A stretch of 51,083 nucleotides of DNA. It comes from Clostridium sp. Cult2 (GTDB lineage Bacteria > Bacillota > Clostridia > Tissierellales > Tepidimicrobiaceae). The stretch spans positions 1-51,083 of the forward strand of contig NZ_PPXX01000049.1 in assembly GCF_021655075.1 (NCBI RefSeq), read 5' to 3'. Both the position numbers and the translations under genes were made by a program. The notes below the pieces were generated by a model. It worked only from the letters and a program-made list of their open reading frames with translations, did no database searches and was not told the DNA's origin. Numbering within the stretch: position 1 is the first letter of the stretch; every line of letters begins with the position of its first letter. Positions 18,207 through 27,816 of this stretch are shown here, piece by piece.

Positions 18207-19657
18207 GAAAATATGATAAATTAATATTTGAATTATCGAAGTCAGGAAGAAAAGCATATAGACTTCCAGAAAATGATTTGGAAGATATAGCAATAGATGA
18301 ATTGATTCCTGCCAAATATTTAAATAATAATGAATTAAACCTTCCAGAAGTAAGTGAAGTTGATATAGTAAGACATTATACAAATCTTTCAAACAAAAAC
18401 TTTGGTGTTGACACTGGATTCTATCCACTAGGTTCTTGTACAATGAAATATAACCCAAAGATAAATGAAGATATGGCAAGTTTAGACGGTTTCAAAAATC
18501 TTCACCCCTATCAACCTGAAGAAACTGTACAAGGTGCATTAAAGCTAATGTATGAATTAGATAAAGCATTATGTGAAGTGTCTGGAATGGAAAAAATGAC
18601 ATTACAACCAGCAGCAGGGGCTCATGGAGAGCTTACAGGTTTGACATTGATAAAGGCTTACCATGAAAACAGAGGGGATACTAAAAGAACAAAAATAATT
18701 GTTCCCGATTCTGCTCATGGTACTAATCCTGCTTCAGCTGTAATGGCTGGTTTTGATACTATTGAGATTAAATCAACTAAAGAAGGTCTTGTTGATGTAG
18801 AAAGTTTAAAGGCAGCACTTAGTGATGAAGTAGCTGGTTTAATGCTTACAAACCCAAATACTCTTGGATTGTTTGAAAGGGATATTAAAGAAATAGCTGA
18901 TTTAGTACATGAAGCTGGAGGATTGCTGTACTATGATGGAGCTAACGCTAATGCCATCCTAGGCCAAGCAAGACCTGGTGATATGGGATTTGATGTAGTA
19001 CATTTCAATATTCATAAAACATTCTCTACACCTCATGGTGGTGGGGGACCAGGAAGTGGACCAGTAGGAGTTAAAAGTATCCTATTAGACTTTTTACCAA
19101 CCCCAACGGTAGAGAAAGATGGAGATAGATATTATTTAAACTATGATATACCTCATACTGTTGGAAGGATGAAAGATTTTTATGGCCATTTTGGCATAAT
19201 GGTTAGAGCTTATACTTACATTCTAACTATGGGTAAAGATGGATTGAAGAAAGCAAGTGAAATGGCTGTTCTTAATGCTAATTATTTAGGACATAAATTG
19301 AAAGAACATTATAATTTACCAGAAGATACTATATTTAAACACGAATTTGTTCTAGCTGGATTAAAAGGTAGCTTATCTGAGGTTACTACATTAGATGTAG
19401 CTAAAAGACTACTAGACTATGGATACCATCCACCAACAGTTTATTTCCCACTTATAGTTCGGGAAGCACTGATGGTAGAGCCAACGGAATCAGAGAGTAA
19501 GGAAACCTTAGACGAGTTTGCTGAGGCCTTAATTAGAATAGCTGAAGAAGCAATAGAAAATCCACAAATGTTAAAAGAAGCACCTCATGACACTCCAGTA
19601 AGAAGGGTAAACGAAATTCAGGCAGCAAGAAATCCTGTACTAAAATATGAAGGGTAG
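18203..19657 (+). CDS. gcvPB: Glycine dehydrogenase (decarboxylating) subunit 2
   Basis: PLP-bearing half of the split P protein. The 484-residue product contains the PLP lysine K272 in [19 protein letters not shown], the N-terminal [14 protein letters not shown] block and [11 protein letters not shown]. It begins at an ATGA overlap with gcvPA, as in other Firmicutes with two-part P proteins. All four glycine cleavage activities are therefore encoded in one operon. Confidence 0.98.
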   Translation: MRKYDKLIFELSKSGRKAYRLPENDLEDIAIDELIPAKYLNNNELNLPEVSEVDIVRHYTNLSNKNFGVDTGFYPLGSCTMKYNPKINEDMASLDGFKNLHPYQPEETVQGALKLMYELDKALCEVSGMEKMTLQPAAGAHGELTGLTLIKAYHENRGDTKRTKIIVPDSAHGTNPASAVMAGFDTIEIKSTKEGLVDVESLKAALSDEVAGLMLTNPNTLGLFERDIKEIADLVHEAGGLLYYDGANANAILGQARPGDMGFDVVHFNIHKTFSTPHGGGGPGSGPVGVKSILLDFLPTPTVEKDGDRYYLNYDIPHTVGRMKDFYGHFGIMVRAYTYILTMGKDGLKKASEMAVLNANYLGHKLKEHYNLPEDTIFKHEFVLAGLKGSLSEVTTLDVAKRLLDYGYHPPTVYFPLIVREALMVEPTESESKETLDEFAEALIRIAEEAIENPQMLKEAPHDTPVRRVNEIQAARNPVLKYEG

Positions 19658-19667
19658 GTGTCAGTAG

Positions 19668-21083
19668 TTGACTAAAAATATTGCAGTAATTGGTGCAGGT
19701 CCAGGAGGATATGTAGCAGCTATAAGAGGAGCACAATTAGGTGGAAATATTTATTTAATAGAAGATAGGGAAGTAGGGGGAACATGCCTCAACCGAGGCT
19801 GTATCCCTACTAAAACCTATTTTAGAAATGCCGAGATAATGCACACCTTAAAGAAGTCTGAAGAATTTGGGATTATAATAGATAATTTCAAGCTAGATGG
19901 AAAGGCTTTGCAAGAAAGAAAAACAAAAGTGGTAACTCAACTAGTTAAGGGTATTGAACAATTAATCTCCTCTTACAAAAACATAGAATTTATTCCCGGA
20001 AGAGCCCAAATAAAAGATAATAAAACTATAGTAGTAAATTTGAAAGATGGAGAAACTCGTGAAATATCTGTGGATAATATAATAATTGCCACAGGTTCTA
20101 AACCCACCATGACGGAAACTAAAGGAGTAGACCTAGAAGGTGTAATTACTAGTGATGATCTTTTGGATATGGAAGAGATTCCAGAAACTTTAATTGTAAT
20201 AGGTGGAGGAGTTATAGGTTTAGAATTTGCAAGTATATACCAGGAATTAGGTTCTCAAGTTATTCTTCTTGCTTCTAGAATATTAAAGAATGTGGATATG
20301 GAAATAGCTAGAAGGTTACCTATGTTTTTTAGAAAACAAGGTATGGAGACCTATGTAGATATTAGAGCAAAAGAGATTATAAAAGAAGGGGACAAGTTAA
20401 GGGTCGTTGCTAGATATAAGAAGAAAGATGAGGAAATTGAAGTAGTAGGAGATAAGGTTCTAATTGCTTCTGGAAGAGGACCAGTTACAGAAGGATTAAA
20501 TCTTGATAATATAGGAGTTGAATACAATCATAAAGGCATTAAAGTAGATAAGAACTTTGAAACCACAGTTGAGGGCATATATGCTATAGGAGATGTTAAT
20601 GATATGGGTATCCAACTTGCTCATGTAGCTTCAGCTCAGGGCGTATATGTAACGGAGAAGATAATGGGATTAAAACCAGATATAAATCTAGATGTCTATC
20701 CAAACTGTGTATTTACATTACCAGAAGTAGCCTTTGTTGGTTTTACAGAGGAAGAATTAAAGGCAAAAGGAATAGATTATAAATTTAGTAAGTTTTTGTT
20801 TGCTGCCAATGGAAAGGCCTTATCTTTAGGAGAGGGAGAAGGATTCATTAAAGTATTCGCTTCTAAAGAGGATAATAAGGTTTTAGGTGTTACCATACTA
20901 GGACCTCATGCTAATGATTTAATCCACGAAGGGGCATTGGCGTTAGCAAATGACATGGATATTGATAGTATTACAAGAACAATACACGCTCACCCAACTT
21001 TAAGTGAAGCTTTTATGGAAGCGGTGCATGGTTTGGAGGACAAGGCAATACATATTGCACCACCAAGGAAAAGAAGAAGATAG
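19668..21083 (+). CDS. lpdA: Dihydrolipoyl dehydrogenase (L protein)
   Basis: Reoxidises the dihydrolipoyl group of GcvH with NAD+. The 471-residue flavoprotein has GAGPGGYVAAIRGAQLG for FAD, the redox disulfide C40-x4-C45 in GGTCLNRGCIPTK, the NAD-binding GGGVIGLEFASIYQELG, and the C-terminal active-site HPTLSEAFMEA. The start is TTG 19668, with AGGTG about nine bases before it; no better start is present. The protein ends with a basic PPRKRRR tail. The stop codon lies within the terminator stem. Location as the last gcv gene argues for the glycine-specific L protein. Confidence 0.96.
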   Translation: MTKNIAVIGAGPGGYVAAIRGAQLGGNIYLIEDREVGGTCLNRGCIPTKTYFRNAEIMHTLKKSEEFGIIIDNFKLDGKALQERKTKVVTQLVKGIEQLISSYKNIEFIPGRAQIKDNKTIVVNLKDGETREISVDNIIIATGSKPTMTETKGVDLEGVITSDDLLDMEEIPETLIVIGGGVIGLEFASIYQELGSQVILLASRILKNVDMEIARRLPMFFRKQGMETYVDIRAKEIIKEGDKLRVVARYKKKDEEIEVVGDKVLIASGRGPVTEGLNLDNIGVEYNHKGIKVDKNFETTVEGIYAIGDVNDMGIQLAHVASAQGVYVTEKIMGLKPDINLDVYPNCVFTLPEVAFVGFTEEELKAKGIDYKFSKFLFAANGKALSLGEGEGFIKVFASKEDNKVLGVTILGPHANDLIHEGALALANDMDIDSITRTIHAHPTLSEAFMEAVHGLEDKAIHIAPPRKRRR

Positions 21084-21103
21084 CAGATTTCTGCTATCTT
21101 TTT
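21078..21103 (+). terminator. Intrinsic terminator of the gcv operon
   Basis: AGATAGCAGA (21078-21087) and TCTGCTATCT (21090-21099) form a perfect 10-bp stem with a 2-base spacer and a T-run to 21103. The stem includes the last codon and stop of lpdA. Confidence 0.92.
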
Positions 21104-21125
21104 AAACTTTATTTTTGGAGGAAAT

Positions 21126-21734
21126 ATGAAAAATAAAATAATAATAACATTAATTACAATAGTATTAATTATATTTTTTATTACAGGTATATGGATTAGA
21201 GCCTCAGAAGAAGGTGTTTTATTTGATGAAGCTGTCATAAATTATATCCATGAGAAGACATCTCCAGAAGGAGTCCAAATAATGAAAATGATAACTTATT
21301 TTGGTTCTGTTCACTTTTTACTTCCTTTAGGAATAATTATATTATTATTTATGGTAAAGAATAAAAATTTAAAAGGTATAATATTATTAATTTCATCTAC
21401 TCTAGGAAGTTATGGATTAAATTTTATGCTTAAAAAAATCTTTATTAGAGTAAGACCTTTAGAATACTTCTTAATTGAACAAAGTGGTTATAGTTTCCCC
21501 AGCGGTCATGCAATGGTTTCCATGAGCTTTTATACTACTATGACCTATTTAATATGTGAAAAGATAAAAAAAAGGGAATTGAAGATAGTTTTATATACCA
21601 TTAATTTTATAATTATTGCAATTATTGGCTTTAGTAGAATCTATTTAGGAGTCCATTGGCCAACAGATGTGTTGATGGGGTTTATAATGGGTTTAATATT
21701 TACCTATATTTTGGTGAAATTTGTAAATAAATAA
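21126..21734 (+). CDS. PAP2-family membrane phosphatase
   Basis: Type 2 phosphatidic acid phosphatase superfamily, often acting on undecaprenyl pyrophosphate, phosphatidate or phosphatidylglycerol phosphate. The 202-residue product has about five to six membrane segments and the three active-site motifs: KKIFIRVRP (K-x6-RP), YSFPSGHAM (PSGH) and SRIYLGVHWPTDVLMG (SR-x5-H-x3-D). ATG 21126 follows TTTGGAGGA, directly after the gcv terminator. The substrate cannot be told from sequence; recycling of lipid carrier is one option. Confidence 0.9.
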   Translation: MKNKIIITLITIVLIIFFITGIWIRASEEGVLFDEAVINYIHEKTSPEGVQIMKMITYFGSVHFLLPLGIIILLFMVKNKNLKGIILLISSTLGSYGLNFMLKKIFIRVRPLEYFLIEQSGYSFPSGHAMVSMSFYTTMTYLICEKIKKRELKIVLYTINFIIIAIIGFSRIYLGVHWPTDVLMGFIMGLIFTYILVKFVNK

Positions 21735-21758
21735 TATCTTAACCTGGCACTAACATAC
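21717..21758. repeat. Left copies of two short repeats flanking the subtilase gene
   Basis: AAATTTGTAAATAAATAAT at 21717-21735 overlaps the 3' end and stop of the PAP2 gene and recurs exactly at 26244-26262; both copies are followed within a few bases by TTAACC. CCTGGCACTAACATAC at 21743-21758 recurs with one mismatch at 26014-26029. Both pairs are in direct orientation and bracket the subtilase gene. Confidence 0.6.
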
Positions 21759-21782
21759 AAAATTATAAATTTAATCAAATAA

Positions 21783-21815
21783 AGCACCCAATCTTTTAAG
21801 ATTGGTGCTATTTTT
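21783..21815 (+). terminator. Intrinsic terminator after the PAP2 gene
   Basis: AGCACCCAATCTT (21783-21795) pairs with AAGATTGGTGCT (21798-21809) with a single bulged C; TATTTTT follows. A clear terminator on the + strand. Confidence 0.88.
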
Positions 21816-22114
21816 GTATTCATTTAGAAATTGGTATTTATTAATATATTATGTATAAATATGACATGCGGTGACGGAAAATAATGGAATTTAACTAAAG
21901 GATTTAGAAGGCAATTATAGAATACTTTATATATAAATTTTATTACACATTCTAAAGTTACTTTTACCTAATTGTCATTTCTTTAAATATTTATCATATA
22001 AATATTCATAGCATTCCAAATAGTCTTAGCATTGAGAACAAGAGAAGAGGAGGTGGGCTTTCTTAATTTTATTTTTCTATATAAGTTTCTATAAAAAGTT
22101 AAAGGGGGAATTTT
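21816..22114 (+). other. Gap upstream of the subtilase gene
   Basis: About 300 bases of AT-rich DNA after the PAP2 terminator. I see no ORF, tRNA or riboswitch core in it, and no promoter I would defend. The subtilase ribosome binding site AAGGGGGAA is at its right end. A GAAGAGGAGGTGGG string near 22048 looks like a ribosome binding site but no start codon follows. Confidence 0.4.
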
Positions 22115-25100
22115 ATGATGAATAAAAAGTTATTGTCAATTGTTTTAGTGTTAATACTTTTGCTAAGCACATTTACTACCGTTTTAGCAGCGCCTAATAG
22201 AGAAGTCTTAGAATCCTTAAGGTCTAGTGTAAGAAAACCAGCTGGAGAGATGAGCATATCCATTGATTCTAAGACAAAAGGGTTAACTGATAGTGATGAA
22301 GTAAGGGTTTTTGTGGAATTAGAAGATAATCCTATTATTGAATATGCTACAGCAAGGGGCGTTAAGGTAAATGAATTGGACAAGGAAATAAGGAAACAGA
22401 TGAAGAAGGAACTGCTAGCTGAGCAAAAAAGAATGAAAGAATACCTTAAAACCAATGGGATTAAAATGAAGGAATTAAAGAATTTTGTTAATGTTATAAA
22501 TGGATTTAGTATTACCACTACATTTGGAGAAGCCAAATTTATTGAGCGAATGCCAGGAGTTAATAGAGTGTCCTTGGTAAATGAATACCATAGGCCTGTT
22601 CCAGAGATGGTATCTAGTAAAGATATAGTAAATGCTAGAGAGACCTGGACTAAGCTTGGCTACGATGGTGAAGGAATGGTAGTGGCAATAATCGATACAG
22701 GGATAGATCCATCTCATAGGGACATGGTACTAACCAATTCTGAAAATGCTAAGCTACAGGAAGGGTATATTGAAAACCTAGTTCGTTCAGAGGAATACCC
22801 TGGCCAATGGCATACAATAAAAGTTCCTTATGGGTACAACTATATGGATGAAAATCAGGAGATATTGGACTTAGGACCAGATGCTTCTGAACATGGTATG
22901 CACGTAGCAGGTATAGTAGGGGCAAATGGAAATGAGGAAAATGACGGAATAAAGGGTATCGCTCCTGAATCGCAGCTTCTGGCTATGAAGGTATTTGGCA
23001 ACAATCCAGCTATGCCATCTACCTTTGGTGATGTAATAGTTAAGGCTATTGACGACTCTGTTGCTCTAGGAGCAGATGTTATAAATATGAGCCTTGGCTC
23101 TACTGCATCCTTTGTAATGGAAGATGATTTAGAGCAATTGGCAGTAAAAAGGGCAATGGAAAACGGAGTTATCTGTGCTATATCTGCAGGAAATTCTGCC
23201 CAGTTTGGTTATGGGTGGGATGATCCATATGCTAAAAACCCAGATATAGGGGTTGTAGGTGCACCTGGAATTTCTGTTGAATCCATACAGGTAGCATCAA
23301 TAGAAAATACCCATATGACAACTACGGCGTTAGAGTATTTGTACAATGGAGTCCAAGAAAAGGCAGGTTATGCTCGCGCTGGTAGTCTAAATCCAGTTTC
23401 AATATTCACTGGTCCTGTTGAATATGTAAATTGTAATCTAGGTGCAATAGAGGATTTTACAGATGTAGATGTGGCTGGGAAAATAGCTTTAATCCAACGT
23501 GGTGGACTTACATTTGTTGAAAAAATTACAAATGCTCAAGATAACGGAGCAATAGGGGTAATAGTTTATAATAATGAATCAGGTGGGGAAGGGCTAGTAA
23601 ATATGCAATATCCAGAGGATGGCAGGATACCAGCAGTGTTTATTCAGTTGTCTCATGGTTTGAGATTAGTGGAAATAATAGAAACAATACAAAACTTTGT
23701 TGAATTCAGAGGTAATACAACAGTTGTTCCAAACCCCGATACCGGCAAAATGTCTGAATTTACTTCTTGGGGAACTACTCCAAACCTAGACTTCAAGCCG
23801 GAGATAACTGCCCCTGGAGGGAATATATGGTCTACAGCACAAAAGGACGGATATCAGCTTATGAGTGGTACTTCTATGGCTGCACCTCATGTTGCAGGTG
23901 GAGCAGCAGTTGTACTTCAAAGGGTAGATGAGGAATTTGGATTGACAGGTAATGAAAGAGTAGAAATGGCTAAAAACCTCATTATGAGTACGGCTCATCC
24001 GTTAGGAGACAAAGGATTGTATAACGATTACTTTGGACTAAGCGGATACAACTTTACTTCACCAAGAAGACAAGGTGCTGGGGTTATGGACATTTATGCT
24101 GCAGCTACAACGCCTTCAATAGTTGTAGATAGTAGTACAGGATTGAGTAAAGTGAACTTAGATGAAATAGGTGATTATACTAATTTCACTGTAACAGTTG
24201 AGAATTTCAGTGAAGAAACAGTTTCCTACAAAGTTAAGGGCACTGTTCAAACGGATTTGACTGATGGTGATTATAATTTCTTAGAAACTCAAGGTGTCTA
24301 TATTGATGGGACTATAGAAGATGGAATGGGACCAAATGGGCTGTATTCAGGGGATTTCCCAATTTCATTTGATGAAGAAATAATAGAAGTGCCAGCAGGT
24401 GGAAGTGGTGATTTTAATGTATATATAGATCTATCTAATGCTGTAGACTGGTACTATAATGCACCATTAAACGCAATATTCCCAAATGGAACCTTTATAG
24501 AAGGTTTTGTTACTCTAGAAGACGTCAATGACACTAATCCAACTCTTAACATACCGTATATAGGATTCTATGGAAGATGGGATGAGGCGCCAATTATAGA
24601 TGATACAAACTATGATGAAGATGGAACACCTTTCTATGGAGTAACCACAATGACTTGGTTAGATGAGGCAGCAGGTACGTACTACTTTTTAGGGTATGAT
24701 GCAGAAGGCAATCCAGATGCTAACAATATAGCCTTTTCACCAAATGCCGATGGAGTTGCTGATAGTGTAGTTCCAGTACTTTCATTTTTAAGAAATGCTA
24801 GAGAGTTAAATATAAATATACTAGATGAAAGTGGAAGTGTAGTTAGAGAACTATATAAAGGTGAATTTATGAGAAAGAACTATCACAATGCTAGATATCC
24901 AATATATACTAGCTATGATTTATGGGCATGGGATGGAACTATTAATAACAGGCTTGCAGATGATGGACAGTATTACTATGAAATTAATGCAAGGGTAGAC
25001 TACCCAGGAGCAAAATGGCAAACATTAACCTTCCCAGTTAAAATAGACACAGCTCTTCCAGTAGTTGAAGAAATTGTGTACAATGAAGAGACAAAAGAAT

Positions 25101-25990
25101 TTATCGTGGCAGCAAGTGATGGGAAAAATCCTATATACCTATATCGCCTCGTTGAAAAAGGCGAAGTTATAGCTGAATCATTAGATGGAATCTTTGACTT
25201 ATCTGAAGTGGATTACAGCCATAAATCTCTTTTATTGGTTCAAGATTTTGCAGGAAATGTGACAGTTGAAAAATTAGAGTTTGTATTTAAGGGAGAGAAG
25301 GGGGAAAAGGATAAGAAGGATAAAGGCAAAGAAGAATCACAAAATCCAGAAGAGCCAAACCAATTTGAAGAACCTGTAGATCCAGCTGAGGGAGATGAAA
25401 CTATTCCAACAGTTATGGTTACAGAACCAGAATTCTTTGGCATATATAATAGGTCTAATATAGTAATTAAAGGTTATATCAATGATAAATCCAGTATAGA
25501 ATCCTTCAAAATAAACGGCGTTGATGTTCCTATTACATGGAATGGACAAACAGGAAACTGGGATTTTGAAACAGAGGTAACATTGGAAGATGGATACCAC
25601 TCTATAAATGTGGAAGCTATAGACTCTGCTGGTAACCATATTGCCTTCGCTCACAAGATATTTGTAGATACTATAAAGCCGGTTATTGATATAACAAGTG
25701 AAGTACCACCTTCTACTGAGAGCGACGTATTATTGATTAGTGGAATTATTACAGACAATTTACCAAGTTTGAGGGTAATGATAAACGGAAATATGATAGA
25801 GAATATATCTCCTGATTGGTCATACTTTGACACCTTGCCACCAGCTAAATATGAACTAAATTATGAAATTCAACTTGAAGATGGGAAAAACATAATAATA
25901 ATAGAAGCAGAAGATGATGTAGGAAATGTTGAAAGGCTAGAATTTAAGATTAACAAGATAAAGGCGGGGAAAGGTAACAATAAGAATTAG
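22115..25990 (+). CDS. Large secreted subtilisin-like (S8) serine protease
   Basis: The 1291-residue product has a signal peptide (residues 1-26, cleavage likely after VLAA), an inhibitor-like propeptide to about 165, and an S8 catalytic domain with triad D194 (AIIDTGIDPSHRD), H260 (EHGMHVAGIVG) and S587 (MSGTSMAAPHVAGG). A PA domain is inserted at about 425-535. C-terminal parts are an Fn3-like domain (about 665-800), a FlgD-like Ig segment with FSPNADGVADS (about 865-880), a Lys/Glu-rich linker near 1058-1085 and two Ig-like modules. The order resembles lactocepin/C5a-peptidase proteases. There is no LPxTG motif or S-layer domain, so it is probably released or loosely bound. It likely degrades peptides for amino-acid fermentation (inference). 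Confidence 0.93.
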   Translation: MMNKKLLSIVLVLILLLSTFTTVLAAPNREVLESLRSSVRKPAGEMSISIDSKTKGLTDSDEVRVFVELEDNPIIEYATARGVKVNELDKEIRKQMKKELLAEQKRMKEYLKTNGIKMKELKNFVNVINGFSITTTFGEAKFIERMPGVNRVSLVNEYHRPVPEMVSSKDIVNARETWTKLGYDGEGMVVAIIDTGIDPSHRDMVLTNSENAKLQEGYIENLVRSEEYPGQWHTIKVPYGYNYMDENQEILDLGPDASEHGMHVAGIVGANGNEENDGIKGIAPESQLLAMKVFGNNPAMPSTFGDVIVKAIDDSVALGADVINMSLGSTASFVMEDDLEQLAVKRAMENGVICAISAGNSAQFGYGWDDPYAKNPDIGVVGAPGISVESIQVASIENTHMTTTALEYLYNGVQEKAGYARAGSLNPVSIFTGPVEYVNCNLGAIEDFTDVDVAGKIALIQRGGLTFVEKITNAQDNGAIGVIVYNNESGGEGLVNMQYPEDGRIPAVFIQLSHGLRLVEIIETIQNFVEFRGNTTVVPNPDTGKMSEFTSWGTTPNLDFKPEITAPGGNIWSTAQKDGYQLMSGTSMAAPHVAGGAAVVLQRVDEEFGLTGNERVEMAKNLIMSTAHPLGDKGLYNDYFGLSGYNFTSPRRQGAGVMDIYAAATTPSIVVDSSTGLSKVNLDEIGDYTNFTVTVENFSEETVSYKVKGTVQTDLTDGDYNFLETQGVYIDGTIEDGMGPNGLYSGDFPISFDEEIIEVPAGGSGDFNVYIDLSNAVDWYYNAPLNAIFPNGTFIEGFVTLEDVNDTNPTLNIPYIGFYGRWDEAPIIDDTNYDEDGTPFYGVTTMTWLDEAAGTYYFLGYDAEGNPDANNIAFSPNADGVADSVVPVLSFLRNARELNINILDESGSVVRELYKGEFMRKNYHNARYPIYTSYDLWAWDGTINNRLADDGQYYYEINARVDYPGAKWQTLTFPVKIDTALPVVEEIVYNEETKEFIVAASDGKNPIYLYRLVEKGEVIAESLDGIFDLSEVDYSHKSLLLVQDFAGNVTVEKLEFVFKGEKGEKDKKDKGKEESQNPEEPNQFEEPVDPAEGDETIPTVMVTEPEFFGIYNRSNIVIKGYINDKSSIESFKINGVDVPITWNGQTGNWDFETEVTLEDGYHSINVEAIDSAGNHIAFAHKIFVDTIKPVIDITSEVPPSTESDVLLISGIITDNLPSLRVMINGNMIENISPDWSYFDTLPPAKYELNYEIQLEDGKNIIIIEAEDDVGNVERLEFKINKIKAGKGNNKN

Positions 25991-26013
25991 CAAAACTAAC
26001 CCAAATGTCTATG

Positions 26014-26029
26014 CCTGACACTAACATAC
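26014..26029. repeat. Right copy of the CCTGRCACTAACATAC repeat
   Basis: CCTGACACTAACATAC, 15 of 16 bases identical to 21743-21758. It is followed at once by the left arm of a 14-base inverted repeat. Confidence 0.55.
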
Positions 26030-26232
26030 TAACTCTAGTTATGCAAGAATAAAAGTCTAATTGGTAATGTTACCATTAAGGGCGTTAAGCTTGATGATAA
26101 AACAATTTTGAAATTTCTTGTGTCTCAAGGGAGAAGCTATCCCTTGAGACATTTTATTGGAATTATTGGGCAACATAACATTAATTATTCTATGATGGAA
26201 ATTTGAATTTATATTTTCCATAACTAGAGTTA
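26030..26232. repeat. Inverted repeat around the subtilase terminator
   Basis: TAACTCTAGTTATG at 26030-26043 is perfectly inverted as CATAACTAGAGTTA at 26219-26232. The ~200-base interval encloses a strong terminator hairpin and carries no gene. It looks like a small non-autonomous element or a remnant of one; no target duplication was established. Confidence 0.5.
26121..26156 (+). terminator. Terminator-like hairpin after the subtilase gene
   Basis: TGTCTCAAGGGA (26121-26132) and TCCCTTGAGACA (26140-26151) form a perfect 12-bp stem with a 7-base loop; TTTTATT follows. It is 130 bases after the stop codon, so the transcript would have a long 3' end. Confidence 0.75.
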
Positions 26233-26243
26233 TTAATTCCGTA

Positions 26244-26270
26244 AAATTTGTAAATAAATAATCATTAACC
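26244..26270. repeat. Right copy of the AT-rich direct repeat
   Basis: AAATTTGTAAATAAATAAT at 26244-26262, identical over 19 bases to 21717-21735 at the end of the PAP2 gene, followed by CATTAACC where the left copy has ATCTTAACC. Confidence 0.55.
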
Positions 26271-26329
26271 AATACTCTTTTCTTGCATATCTAGATAGTA
26301 TAAGGAAAATTTTTTAAGGAGGGAGTATT

Positions 26330-27733
26330 GTGGCTGTACAATTAAATCTATTACATTGGGTATATCTAATATTTACCTTTCTAATCCTAGGCTTCATGGT
26401 TGCCAAAAGGGATACCAGTCTAGTATGCATAATTGGGATATTTTTGTTGTCCATTATTGCTACCAAATCCTTATCCCAATCGACAATGGCTATATTTAAT
26501 AGTTTTATTTTTGCTATAGTAGAATTATTGGGAACTATACTAATAATCTCTATTATTGTAGGAATGAGTTCTGTACTAACTAAGACTGGAATAAGCCAGG
26601 TTATGGTATCGCCTTTTTCAAAGCTTATAAAAACACCTACTTTAGCCTATTGGGTTATTGGTATTTTAATGATGGTTATCTCTTGGTTTTTTTGGCCTTC
26701 TCCTGCAGTAGCATTAGTAGGAGCAGTATTATTGCCGGTAGCAGTGGAAGTTGGATTACCTGCCCTTGGGGTAGCTATAGCTATGAATATATTTGGGCAT
26801 GGGATAGCTTTATCTGGGGATTTCATAATTCAGGGGGCGCCTAAATTAACTGCAGATGCAGCGGGAATTCCTGTTGGGGAACTTATGTCTGCAAGTATCC
26901 CTTTAGTATTTATAATGGGTCTAGTGACCACTATAGCAGCATATATATTTTTAAAGAAAGACTTAAAAGAAGGGAACTTAAATGTTGTAAAAAGATATAA
27001 TAATACGGAAGATAAGGAAAACAACACTGATGAGTCAGACAATATACTGTCTAATAAGACAAAAAGATTTTTTTCTATATTAGTTTTCACACTCTTTTTT
27101 ATAGATGTTGTACTAATGTTAGTGGCTAAACTTCAAGGAGGAGACGCTACTGCATTAATTGGTGGGACAGCAGTATTTATTCTCATAATAGTATCAGCAG
27201 TAACTTACAAAAGCAAAGTTTTAGAGAAGATTACAACATATTTAGTAGAAGGGCTAAAATTTGGATTTCAAATATTTGGACCAATTATTCCTATAGCAGC
27301 TTTCTTTTATCTTGGAGGGGAAGGATTTGAAAAAGTAATAGGAGATTTCTTACCTACAGGTTCCCAAAGTATTGTTAATGATTTAGGATTGGCTTTAGCT
27401 AGTGTAGTACCATTAAATGCAGGAGTTGGTGCAGTTACATTAACATCTGTAGGAGCTATTACTGGATTGGATGGATCTGGGTTTTCAGGGTTAGCTTTAA
27501 CAGGTTCTGTTGCTAAACTATTTGCTACTGCCATAGGTAAAGGAATAGAAACTTTAGCAGCTCTAGGGCAAATTGCTGCAATATGGGTTGGAGGTGGGAC
27601 CTTAATTCCTTGGGCTGTGATACCTGCTGCTGCTATATGTAATGTAGACCCTTTTGAACTGACTAGAAAAAATTTCAAACCTGTAATGATTGGACTTATA
27701 GTAACCACTATAATAGGAATTTTTTTAATATAA
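26330..27733 (+). CDS. Multi-pass membrane transporter of unknown substrate
   Basis: A 467-residue integral membrane protein with about 11-12 hydrophobic segments and a charged cytoplasmic loop near residues 205-245 (DLKEGNLNVVKRYN and EDKENNTDESDN). Re-entrant-looking glycine/proline stretches (FGHGIALSGDFIIQGAPK and LNAGVGAVTLTSVGAITG) resemble the ion-transporter superfamily that includes DcuC, GntP and citrate carriers. That placement is my inference; I do not recognise a specific family. The start is GTG 26330 behind AAGGAGGGAG. It stands alone, with no enzyme neighbours to suggest a substrate. Confidence 0.6.
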   Translation: MAVQLNLLHWVYLIFTFLILGFMVAKRDTSLVCIIGIFLLSIIATKSLSQSTMAIFNSFIFAIVELLGTILIISIIVGMSSVLTKTGISQVMVSPFSKLIKTPTLAYWVIGILMMVISWFFWPSPAVALVGAVLLPVAVEVGLPALGVAIAMNIFGHGIALSGDFIIQGAPKLTADAAGIPVGELMSASIPLVFIMGLVTTIAAYIFLKKDLKEGNLNVVKRYNNTEDKENNTDESDNILSNKTKRFFSILVFTLFFIDVVLMLVAKLQGGDATALIGGTAVFILIIVSAVTYKSKVLEKITTYLVEGLKFGFQIFGPIIPIAAFFYLGGEGFEKVIGDFLPTGSQSIVNDLGLALASVVPLNAGVGAVTLTSVGAITGLDGSGFSGLALTGSVAKLFATAIGKGIETLAALGQIAAIWVGGGTLIPWAVIPAAAICNVDPFELTRKNFKPVMIGLIVTTIIGIFLI

Positions 27734-27743
27734 TATAAAATAC

Positions 27744-27788
27744 TAACGACTTCATCTTTTAAGGTAACTTTAGAAGGTGAAGTCGTTA
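27744..27788. terminator. Hairpin after the transporter gene
   Basis: TAACGACTTCA (27744-27754) pairs with TGAAGTCGTTA (27778-27788); the stem extends four or five more pairs inward with wobbles. There is no T-run after it, so termination is plausible but not certain. Confidence 0.55.
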
Positions 27789-27816
27789 ATAATTATAGAA
27801 ATAGTACATTATATCT

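Noticed and set aside
22099-22536. 145-residue - strand frame at the subtilase start
   Set aside because: Antisense to the signal peptide and propeptide coding region; no ribosome binding site.
27307-27708. 133-residue - strand frame within the transporter
   Set aside because: Low-complexity Pro/Ala/Ile-rich shadow of a membrane protein gene.
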